DNA of 20,984 bases from contig JAJAYS010000293.1 of assembly GCA_026786065.1 (NCBI GenBank), positions 1 to 20,984 of the forward strand. The letters run 5' to 3'. The stretch comes from Polaromonas sp. (lineage in GTDB: Bacteria > Pseudomonadota > Gammaproteobacteria > Burkholderiales > Burkholderiaceae_C). Both the position numbers and the translations under genes were made by a program. Below are positions 16,088 through 20,984 of this stretch, one piece after another (the first letter of the stretch is position 1; the number at the start of each line of letters is the position of its first letter). The notes beneath the pieces were generated by a model. It was given only the letters and a program-made list of their open reading frames with translations, did no database searches and was not told the origin of the DNA.

Positions 16088-16722
16088 TTGCGCAAGGTGT
16101 TCAGGTGTCTGGCAAAACGCTCCGAAGCGAGTTCCATTGTCAGCAGATATCCGTCAACCCGACCGCGAAAGTAGCGCCAGAAAATCAGCGCCGGGATGGC
16201 AACAATCAGCCCAAATGCCGTGTTGTACAGCGCAATGGAGATGCCCTGTGCCAACTGGGCCGGGTTGCCGCCCGAGCCGCTTCCTGCCGCGCCGCCGCCG
16301 GCCTGCGAACCAAAAATTTCGATCATGCCGATCACCGTACCCAGCAGGCCGAGTAGCGGTGCGGCTGAGGCGATGGTCGCCAGTGCGGCCAGATAGCGCT
16401 CAAGCTGGTGGGCCGCCTGGCGGCCCGAGCTTTCCAGTGTGGCGTTCAAATCGACCTCGGTAATGCGCGGGTTGGCATTTAGGGCGCGAAAGCCGCTGGC
16501 CAAAATTTCGCCGAGCACAGAGTTTTGCTCCAGTTGGCGGACGACTTCGACTGCCGGGAGGCCGGAACGCGACACCAGGATCGCTTCATCGGTCAGTCTG
16601 GGCGGTGCAACCCGGGAGGTTTTAAGCGTCAGGAAGCGCTCAAAAACCAGTGCCAGCGCCAGGATTGAGCAGGCAATCAGGGGCGCGATGGGCCATCCAG
16701 CCGCTTGTATGATCGAAAACAA
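16084..16722 (-). CDS. exbB: MotA/TolQ/ExbB family proton channel protein, TTG start
   Basis: A 212-residue inner-membrane protein forming the ring around ExbD-type helices. Three transmembrane segments are visible: IAPLIACSILALALVFERFL (about 12-31), LAALATIASAAPLLGLLGTVIGMIEIF (about 109-135, with the TolQ/ExbB signature GLLGTV) and ISIALYNTAFGLIVAIPALIFW (about 156-177). The start codon is TTG (16720-16722), with GGGAGA 7 nt upstream. MFSIIQAAGWP is the beginning I recall for Burkholderiales homologues, and no ATG or GTG lies nearby in frame, so TTG is well supported. It is the first gene of the exbB-exbD-lpxK-Trm112-kdsB unit. Confidence 0.93.
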   Translation of the reverse strand: MFSIIQAAGWPIAPLIACSILALALVFERFLTLKTSRVAPPRLTDEAILVSRSGLPAVEVVRQLEQNSVLGEILASGFRALNANPRITEVDLNATLESSGRQAAHQLERYLAALATIASAAPLLGLLGTVIGMIEIFGSQAGGGAAGSGSGGNPAQLAQGISIALYNTAFGLIVAIPALIFWRYFRGRVDGYLLTMELASERFARHLNTLRK

Positions 16723-16752
16723 AATGCCGTCTCCCGCAACAATCTTGGCTGG

Positions 16753-16758
16753 ATTATG
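16753..16758 (-). promoter_or_regulatory. Possible -10 element for exbB
   Basis: CATAAT on the minus strand matches TATAAT at five positions and lies 30 bp upstream of the exbB TTG, leaving room for a leader of about 25 nt that includes GGGAGA. No good -35 was found at 16-18 bp spacing. Confidence 0.35.
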
Positions 16759-16839
16759 GCCCAGGGGCCACCGGGAAAAGCAGAAGCCAGACCGGCTTCG
16801 TTACCGGTGTTTTTTAAAGGCCACGTTGTAAGAATTAGC

Positions 16840-16854
16840 CCACAGAAGTTGTGG
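16840..16854. repeat. Inverted repeat CCACA-N5-TGTGG
   Basis: CCACA (16840-16844) and TGTGG (16850-16854) are exact inverted copies separated by GAAGT. A further TTTGTGG occurs 8 nt beyond. The right arm is part of the DnaA box at 16850-16858. Confidence 0.6.
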
Positions 16855-16858
16855 ATAA
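16850..16858 (-). promoter_or_regulatory. Perfect DnaA box (TTATCCACA)
   Basis: TGTGGATAA on the plus strand is the exact complement of the high-affinity DnaA box TTATCCACA. It stands alone apart from near-matching TTTGTGG and CCACA sequences nearby, and no dnaA, dnaN or other origin genes are present. It could act as a DnaA regulatory or titration site for xseA or exbB. Confidence 0.5.
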
Positions 16859-17049
16859 CTTTGTGGTCAAGTGTCAGTCGAAACCCGTCAAAACCGCGCC
16901 AATGCTCAAATCTCCCAAATCGATGAAAAATTAGGCACTATGAGGTCTAGCAAAATCAATGACTTACGCGAACTTTGCGTTATCTGTAGGACCTTTGGGC
17001 GCAATCTGCAGCACCACCCAGATTGTGGAGCGTTTAGCAACTGCGGGTT

Positions 17050-18366
17050 ATGAGCAGTCGTATGTTTAAGCACGACGCATCCGGTCCTGCCTCCTCGTTT
17101 GACGGGGGCATCCCGCGCGTTTGGGCTGTTGGCGCGTTGCTACGCGCCGTTTCCGGTGCAGTTGACGCTCGGTTCAGTCCGGTTGCAGTGACCGGGGAAG
17201 TTACCGGCTTTTCCAGGGCATCGAGTGGACATTGCTACTTTTCGATTAAAGACCAAGCTGGGCAGCTTCGATGCGCGTTATTCCGACGAGCGGCGGCAAT
17301 GACTGGTTTCGAGCTCGGTGATGGCCAGCAGATCGAGGTGCGCGGTCGGCTTGCAGTGTATGAACAGCGCGGCGAACTGCAATTGATTGCCGAGTCCGTG
17401 CAGCGTGCTGGCGAAGGCGATCTTTTTCAGCAGTTCATGGCGCTAAAGGCAAAGCTCGAGGCCGAGGGTCTGTTCGAGCCCGCGCGCAAGCGGCCGCTGC
17501 CGGCGTTTCCTCGTGCCATTGGCGTGGTGACGTCGCTTGGGGGGGCGGCGCTGCACGATGTGGTGCACGCCTTGCAGCGCCGGGTTCCGCAAACTCCTGT
17601 GTGTGTCTATGCAGCCGGTGTGCAGGGTGCGCAGGCTGCTAGTGAACTGTGCGGGGCATTGCGCCGTGCCGGCGAGCGCCGGGAGGTGGACGTGTTGCTG
17701 CTGGTGCGCGGCGGTGGCAGCATGGAAGACCTGTGGGCATACAACGACGAACGGCTTGCCCGGGCCATCGTTGACTGCCCGATGCCAGTGATTACCGGTG
17801 TCGGCCACGAAACCGACTTCACCATTGCCGACTTCTGTGCGGATTTGCGCGCACCGACGCCGACGGCAGCCGCCGAACTTTGTGCCTTGCCGATTGAAAC
17901 CTGGACCTCGGCACTGGGCGCGGCCGAGAGCCGCCTGAATGCGTTGCTCCAGCGTCGGTTGCAGGCTGGTGCGCAACGACTCGACTGGGCGGCGAACCGC
18001 CTCGGCAAGCCATCGCATTTGGTGACGCGGCAGCAGGCGCGTCTGTCGGCGCTGGCGCAGTTGCTGTGGCAGCGGAGCAAGACCAGGCTTGAGCGCAACA
18101 CGCAAAATGCGGCGCAATTAGGCCTTGCATTGCCCGCCCGGTTCGCAGCAGCCCTCCGGCAGCACCGGCAACGGGTCGAGCGGGTGCAGTTCAGGCTGGC
18201 TGTGCTGGATCCCCGCCTGGTACTGCAGCGCGGCTATGCCTGGCTCGCCGACCAGGACGGGATACCGGTCATTCAGGCGAGGGCTGTCGGCGCTGGTCAG
18301 GCGCTGAAGGCTACCCTCATGGACGGCGAGGTCGATTTAACCGTGACGGGGACCCGACCGATTTAG
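17050..18366 (+). CDS. xseA: Exodeoxyribonuclease VII large subunit
   Basis: A 438-residue subunit of exonuclease VII, which degrades single-stranded DNA in both directions together with XseB. The N-terminal OB fold covers about residues 23-120 (PRVWAVGALLRAVSGAVDARF, then GEVTGFSRASSGHCYFSIKD). The catalytic core has PRAIGVVTSLGGAALHDV, LLLVRGGGSMEDLWAYND (about 217-233) and GVGHETDFTIADFCADLRAPTPTAAAE (250-276). A Gln/Arg-rich coiled coil follows (about 290-385), then the C-terminal DPRLVLQRGYAWL segment. The length is close to E. coli XseA (456). The ATG at 17050 has no clear Shine-Dalgarno; an ATG at 17062 is an alternative. xseB is not in the window. Confidence 0.95.
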   Translation: MSSRMFKHDASGPASSFDGGIPRVWAVGALLRAVSGAVDARFSPVAVTGEVTGFSRASSGHCYFSIKDQAGQLRCALFRRAAAMTGFELGDGQQIEVRGRLAVYEQRGELQLIAESVQRAGEGDLFQQFMALKAKLEAEGLFEPARKRPLPAFPRAIGVVTSLGGAALHDVVHALQRRVPQTPVCVYAAGVQGAQAASELCGALRRAGERREVDVLLLVRGGGSMEDLWAYNDERLARAIVDCPMPVITGVGHETDFTIADFCADLRAPTPTAAAELCALPIETWTSALGAAESRLNALLQRRLQAGAQRLDWAANRLGKPSHLVTRQQARLSALAQLLWQRSKTRLERNTQNAAQLGLALPARFAAALRQHRQRVERVQFRLAVLDPRLVLQRGYAWLADQDGIPVIQARAVGAGQALKATLMDGEVDLTVTGTRPI

Positions 18367-18370
18367 TTTT

Positions 18371-18376
18371 TACAAT
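18371..18376 (+). promoter_or_regulatory. Possible -10 element (TACAAT) for sodB
   Basis: TACAAT lies just after the xseA stop codon and 74 bp before the sodB ATG. It matches the -10 consensus at five positions, but no -35 is found at usual spacing. Read-through from xseA is an alternative source of sodB mRNA. Confidence 0.3.
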
Positions 18377-18450
18377 GTTTCTACCGACTGTTATTTCGGC
18401 TTCTCATTTGCACTTTTTTATCAGTTGCTTCACCCACACCCAGGAAACTT

Positions 18451-19032
18451 ATGGAACACACCCTACCGTCACTGCCGTATGCCATCGATTCGCTCGCGCC
18501 GCATTATTCGAAGGAAGCGTTTGAATACCACCATGGCAAGCACCACAACGCCTATGTCGTCAATTTGAACAACCTGCAAAAAGGCACCGAGTTCGAGTCG
18601 ATGACCCTGGAGGAAATAGTCAAAAAGTCCAGTGGTGGCTTGTACAACAACGCAGCGCAGATCTGGAACCACACCTTCTTCTGGAGTTGCATGAAGCCTG
18701 CTGGCGGAGGAGAGCCCGCCGGGGACCTTGCGACCGCCATCAATGCCAAGTTCGGTACTTTCGCCGCGTTCAAAGAGGCCTTCGTAAAGTCCGCCGTGGG
18801 CAATTTTGGTTCTGGCTGGACTTGGTTGGTCAAAAAGGCCGATGGCAGCGTGGACATCGTCAACACCGGTGCTGCGGGCACGCCGCTGACCACCGGCGAC
18901 AAGGCGCTCCTGACGGTTGACGTTTGGGAGCATGCGTACTACATAGACTACAGAAATCAGCGCCCCAAGTTTATCGAAACCTTTTTGTCGAATCTCGTCA
19001 ACTGGGATTTTGCACAAAAGAACTTCGCTTGA
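18451..19032 (+). CDS. sodB: Superoxide dismutase, iron type
   Basis: A 193-residue cytoplasmic enzyme that converts superoxide to O2 and H2O2, the same length as E. coli SodB. Metal ligands are His27 (EYHHGKHH), His74 (IWNHTFFW), Asp157 and His161 ([13 protein letters not shown]). The outer-sphere Gln70 in NNAAQIWNH marks the iron type; manganese enzymes place this Gln elsewhere. [10 protein letters not shown] is also typical. AGGAA lies 5 nt before the ATG. The gene follows xseA by 84 bp and is closed by a strong hairpin terminator shared with the convergent gene. Confidence 0.96.
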   Translation: MEHTLPSLPYAIDSLAPHYSKEAFEYHHGKHHNAYVVNLNNLQKGTEFESMTLEEIVKKSSGGLYNNAAQIWNHTFFWSCMKPAGGGEPAGDLATAINAKFGTFAAFKEAFVKSAVGNFGSGWTWLVKKADGSVDIVNTGAAGTPLTTGDKALLTVDVWEHAYYIDYRNQRPKFIETFLSNLVNWDFAQKNFA

Positions 19033-19054
19033 CGCGTTAGACGACAACAAGCAA

Positions 19055-19077
19055 AAAACCGGCTACCAGCCGGTTTT
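19055..19077 (+). terminator. Rho-independent terminator after sodB (possibly bidirectional)
   Basis: AAAACCGGCT (19055-19064) and AGCCGGTTTT (19068-19077) form a 10-bp stem around ACC. The A run on the left becomes a U run for minus-strand transcription, so it can also end the convergent DUF192 gene, which stops 50 bp to the right. Confidence 0.87.
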
Positions 19078-19126
19078 CTCGTTCAGTGGGCGCGATACCC
19101 GTGGTAAGCCCTGACTGCGACCAAAC

Positions 19127-19621
19127 TCAGCGTTTGGTGGTGAAAACTTCGCCCGTCAATTTGCTGCCCGCCTTTATACCTTTGCCCGCAAACCAGCCTT
19201 GATTCATTTCAAGCACAAAGCGGACCGGGCGTTTTGAGCAATGGGACTGGGTGGTTTCGGGAGCCATGTCCTCGGTGTTCACGATGGTGCCGTCGTCATC
19301 AACGAAAGCGGCAGTTAACGGCAGCAAGGTGTTCTTCATCCAGAAACACTGCTGGCCTGCCTCGTCAAAAATAAAAAGCATGCCCTCGTGCTGCGGCATG
19401 GCCTTTCTGAACATCAAGCCAGTTTGACGGTGCTCCGGAGTGCGCGCGACCTGCGCGTCGATCCGGTGCATGCCGGCCGACAGATGCATCCGGGGCAAAG
19501 CGAGCTGCGGAGCGTCCTGCGCGAAGCCGCTGCTTGCCAGTGCGAGCCAAAGAAACAACGCAATCGGTGTAGGGCCTGATCGTTTGGGCGATGGCGGTGA
19601 AGCGCGAAGAAATGACTGCAT
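19127..19621 (-). CDS. DUF192 domain-containing exported protein
   Basis: A 164-residue protein with a cleavable signal peptide (about 35 residues, PIALFLWLALASSGFA|QDAP) and a single DUF192 domain. Family marks are AQVARTPEHRQTGLMFRKAMPQHEGMLFIFDEAGQQCFWMKNTLLPLTAAFVDDDGTI, then PVRFVLEMNQGWFAGKGIKAGSKL. DUF192 is a small beta-rich fold whose function is not established. AGGA lies 7-8 nt before the ATG. It converges with sodB and lies 90 bp downstream of the Ala/Lys-rich gene, from which it is separated by a terminator, so it probably has its own promoter. Confidence 0.9.
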   Translation of the reverse strand: MQSFLRASPPSPKRSGPTPIALFLWLALASSGFAQDAPQLALPRMHLSAGMHRIDAQVARTPEHRQTGLMFRKAMPQHEGMLFIFDEAGQQCFWMKNTLLPLTAAFVDDDGTIVNTEDMAPETTQSHCSKRPVRFVLEMNQGWFAGKGIKAGSKLTGEVFTTKR

Positions 19622-19666
19622 GGGTGTCCTGCGCTAAATGTTGGGGCAAGGATATACAACACAAAA

Positions 19667-19691
19667 AAATGCCCGCTCGAGGCGGGCATTT
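19667..19691 (-). terminator. Rho-independent terminator of the Ala/Lys-rich gene
   Basis: On the minus strand AAATGCCCGC, the loop CTCGA and GCGGGCATTT are followed by more T, giving a 10-bp stem and a seven-T tail. It starts 20 bp after the stop codon of the leftward gene. Confidence 0.88.
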
Positions 19692-19711
19692 CGACCGAAA
19701 TAAAACGGGAT

Positions 19712-20005
19712 TTATTTACTCGCGGCAGCAGCGTCGGCTTTGGCTTTTTTTGCCGCAGCGGCTTTTTCCTTTTTCGCAGCGCGAGCGGCTGCTTTGTCTT
19801 CAGCCGACATGGCCGCACTGGCCTTGGCTGGTTTGGCTTCGGCTTTGGCTTCAGCCTTCGCGGCAGGAGCCGCAGGCGTTGCGGGTACGGCTGGCGCAGC
19901 AGCAGCGGGCTTGGACGCGGCTCCCATCGCGGCACCAGCGTGACCTGCGGCAAACGCGCCGGTTGCGAAAAGGCCGGCGATCAGAACTGCAAGGATTTTG
20001 TTCAT
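19712..20005 (-). CDS. Secreted Ala/Lys-rich low-complexity small protein
   Basis: A 97-residue protein with a clear Sec signal peptide, MNKILAVLIAGLFATGAFA, cleaved after AFA. The mature 78 residues are almost wholly Ala, Lys, Pro, Glu and Gly, with a Pro/Ala hinge (AAPAVPATPAAPAAK), KAEAKAEAKPAK repeats and a Lys/Ala helix (AARAAKKEKAAAAKKAKADAA). No domain is recognised; the composition recalls the TolA stalk and histone H1-like tails, and such small proteins occur in many Burkholderiales. It would be a highly basic, likely disordered or helical periplasmic protein. AAGGA lies about 8 nt before the ATG, and a strong terminator follows. Its own ribosome-binding site and terminator suggest it is a well-expressed single gene. 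Confidence 0.82.
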   Translation of the reverse strand: MNKILAVLIAGLFATGAFAAGHAGAAMGAASKPAAAAPAVPATPAAPAAKAEAKAEAKPAKASAAMSAEDKAAARAAKKEKAAAAKKAKADAAAASK

Positions 20006-20296
20006 TTGGAATGTCCTTTAAATTGACGTTTGGGAAAAGCCCCCGAAAAGCTCGTGGACCCAACCGTAACGGCAGCGCTCGCGGCTTGGTTGACACCGCC
20101 GACACAGAAGTTGCGGGAGCCCGCGCGACGCCTCGGCCCAAAAAAAGGATTTGATGCGGTTCCCACGGGTCTGCGGCCGGATTGCGCAGGTGGAGGGCGT
20201 TCGCCCTTAACGGCCGGCCCCGCACCGGCACAACGTGAACCAAGCCGGTAATCTCCCTTGTGCGCTTTTAAGTGGCGCGCTCGCTAAAATGATTTC
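20006..20296. other. Divergent intergenic region before clpS
   Basis: A 291-bp GC-rich spacer between the leftward secreted-protein gene and clpS. It contains the leftward ribosome-binding site near 20012-20018, a small perfect hairpin AGGGC-GTTC-GCCCT at 20194-20207, and TAAAAT at 20285-20290. I see no gene in it. Confidence 0.5.
20285..20290 (+). promoter_or_regulatory. Possible -10 element (TAAAAT) for clpS
   Basis: TAAAAT ends 6 nt before the clpS ATG, so transcription would start at or beside the A of the start codon and give a leaderless mRNA. No Shine-Dalgarno lies in the gap and no strong -35 is seen. Confidence 0.4.
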
Positions 20297-20677
20297 ATGG
20301 CAACCCGCACCCCTCCCACTCCGCCGGTTCGGCCCCCCGCTCCGGCCCCGGCGATCAAGCCCGACGACTCGAACGGCGGAGAGTCGGTCGTTTTGGAGCG
20401 GCGGCCGCAAAAGACCAAGCCGCCGCAGATGTTCCAGGTGGTGTTACTCAACGACGACTACACCCCGATGGAGTTCGTAGTGGTGGTGATACAGGAATTC
20501 TTTAACAAGGACCGCGAAACCGCGACCCAGATCATGCTGAAGATCCACCTGGACGGAAAAGGAATTTGCGGCGTGTTTTCGCGCGACGTTGCCGCTACAA
20601 AAGTCGATCAGGTAACCGAAGCGGCGCGCAAAAACGGTCATCCGCTGCAATGCGTCAGCGAGCCCATTGAATTATGA
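20297..20677 (+). CDS. clpS: ATP-dependent Clp protease adaptor ClpS
   Basis: A 126-residue adaptor that delivers N-degron substrates to ClpAP. The folded core starts at about residue 43 with [22 protein letters not shown], where the Asn-Asp-Asp pocket binds the substrate N-terminus. It continues with [27 protein letters not shown], which includes the conserved His of the pocket and contacts to ClpA. The N-terminal extension of about 40 residues is Pro-rich ([14 protein letters not shown]) and then has [13 protein letters not shown], longer than in E. coli ClpS (106 residues); this tail enters the ClpA pore. It is followed by clpA after 115 bp on the same strand, the usual pairing. Confidence 0.95.
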   Translation: MATRTPPTPPVRPPAPAPAIKPDDSNGGESVVLERRPQKTKPPQMFQVVLLNDDYTPMEFVVVVIQEFFNKDRETATQIMLKIHLDGKGICGVFSRDVAATKVDQVTEAARKNGHPLQCVSEPIEL

Positions 20678-20792
20678 GAATTGCCGCTCATATCTGGTTT
20701 AAATGCTTTTTGCGGACCGGCAAACAAAGCGACGCAAAAAATCAGGTAACGTTGGCCTTAGAAAGCCGTTTAGCAAGCCGAAAGGAAGAACG

Positions 20793-20984
20793 ATGATTGC
20801 CCAGGAACTAGAAGTCAGCTTGCACATGGCCTTTGTCGAAGCGCGCCAGCAACGCCACGAGTTCATTACCGTCGAACACCTGTTGCTTGCCCTGCTCGAC
20901 AACCCGAGTGCGGCCGAAGTACTGCGTGCGTGTTCCGCCAATGTTGATGACCTGCGTAAGTCGTTGGCCAACTTCATCAAGGAC
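20793..20984 (+). CDS. clpA: ClpA, ATPase subunit of ClpAP protease, N-terminal part (runs off window)
   Basis: The first 64 codons of the AAA+ unfoldase ClpA. The translation MIAQELEVSLHMAFVEARQQ then HEFITVEHLLLALLDNPSAAEVL is the Clp N-domain, which binds ClpS; RHEFITVEHLLLALL is its most conserved helix. AAGGA lies about 6 nt before the ATG. The ATPase modules lie beyond the end of the window. Confidence 0.94.
   Translation, partial: MIAQELEVSLHMAFVEARQQRHEFITVEHLLLALLDNPSAAEVLRACSANVDDLRKSLANFIKD

Larger units (their letters stand above)
16723..17049. other. Divergent exbB/xseA intergenic region
   Basis: This 327-bp spacer separates leftward exbB from rightward xseA and is more AT-rich than its surroundings. 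It holds the GGGAGA ribosome-binding site and a CATAAT -10 candidate for exbB, a perfect DnaA box inside an inverted repeat (16840-16858), and a 60-codon GTG-start frame (16871-17053) that ends in an ATGA overlap with xseA. That frame lacks a ribosome-binding site and I do not count it as a gene. Confidence 0.55.

Noticed and set aside
16840-16858. Chromosomal replication origin
   Set aside because: Only one perfect DnaA box is present, with no box cluster and no dnaA, dnaN, rpmH or gidA neighbours.

Overview
The window looks like chromosome of a betaproteobacterium of the order Burkholderiales, most likely family Comamonadaceae (Polaromonas/Rhodoferax/Acidovorax-like). This is inferred from high GC content, from the gene order xseA | exbB-exbD-lpxK-Trm112-kdsB-adk, from the xseA-sodB pairing, and from recognisable protein families (LexA with a CTGT-N8-ACAG box, YfcG-type GST, ClpS/ClpA). 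I see no phage, insertion sequence, integron, CRISPR array or plasmid gene. It is mostly housekeeping and catabolic chromosome.

Layout. (a) 1-1661, minus strand: the 5' part of pobA (4-hydroxybenzoate 3-monooxygenase), a degenerate heptanucleotide tandem array, and a Leu/aromatic-type ABC substrate-binding protein. (b) 1961-2208, plus strand: tRNA-Pro(UGG), a hairpin terminator and tRNA-Arg(UCU). (c) 2327-9230, minus strand: a small lipoprotein and a CoA-ester catabolic cluster. In order of transcription this reads D-2-hydroxyacid dehydrogenase, PaaH-type 3-hydroxyacyl-CoA dehydrogenase, a 21-codon mini-ORF, a PaaG-like enoyl-CoA hydratase/isomerase, an APH-fold kinase, an ACAD10/11-type acyl-CoA dehydrogenase and a YfcG-like glutathione transferase. 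(d) 9378-10605, minus strand: lexA followed by an unknown small protein. (e) 10682-12680, plus strand: two LexA boxes in the divergent lexA/asparaginase spacer, then an asparaginase, an overlapping membrane protein, and a DUF6152-like gene broken by a stop codon and a frameshift. (f) 12725-16722, minus strand: an envelope and nucleotide cluster, exbB-exbD-lpxK-Trm112-kdsB-adk. (g) 17050-19032, plus strand: xseA and sodB, ending at a terminator shared with a convergent DUF192 gene. (h) 19712-20984: a secreted Ala/Lys-rich small protein (minus), then clpS and the start of clpA (plus).

How the genes may work together. The kinase/acyl-CoA dehydrogenase pair is the same pair of activities that is fused in animal ACAD10/11 and adjacent in the bacterial levulinate (lva) pathway. 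There the kinase phosphorylates a 4-hydroxyacyl-CoA and the dehydrogenase homologue converts it to a beta-oxidation intermediate. Here the pair sits beside a PaaG-like isomerase and a 3-hydroxyacyl-CoA dehydrogenase, which could carry such a product onward. The substrate is unknown.

The most noteworthy local signals are the double SOS box shared by lexA and a divergent asparaginase, the mini-ORF coupled by TGATG junctions on both sides, the two-lesion pseudogene, the heptad repeat, a perfect DnaA box with an inverted repeat upstream of xseA, and two genes with TAAAAT exactly 6 nt before an ATG that lacks a Shine-Dalgarno sequence. I did not find clear evidence of an undescribed defence or mobile system.
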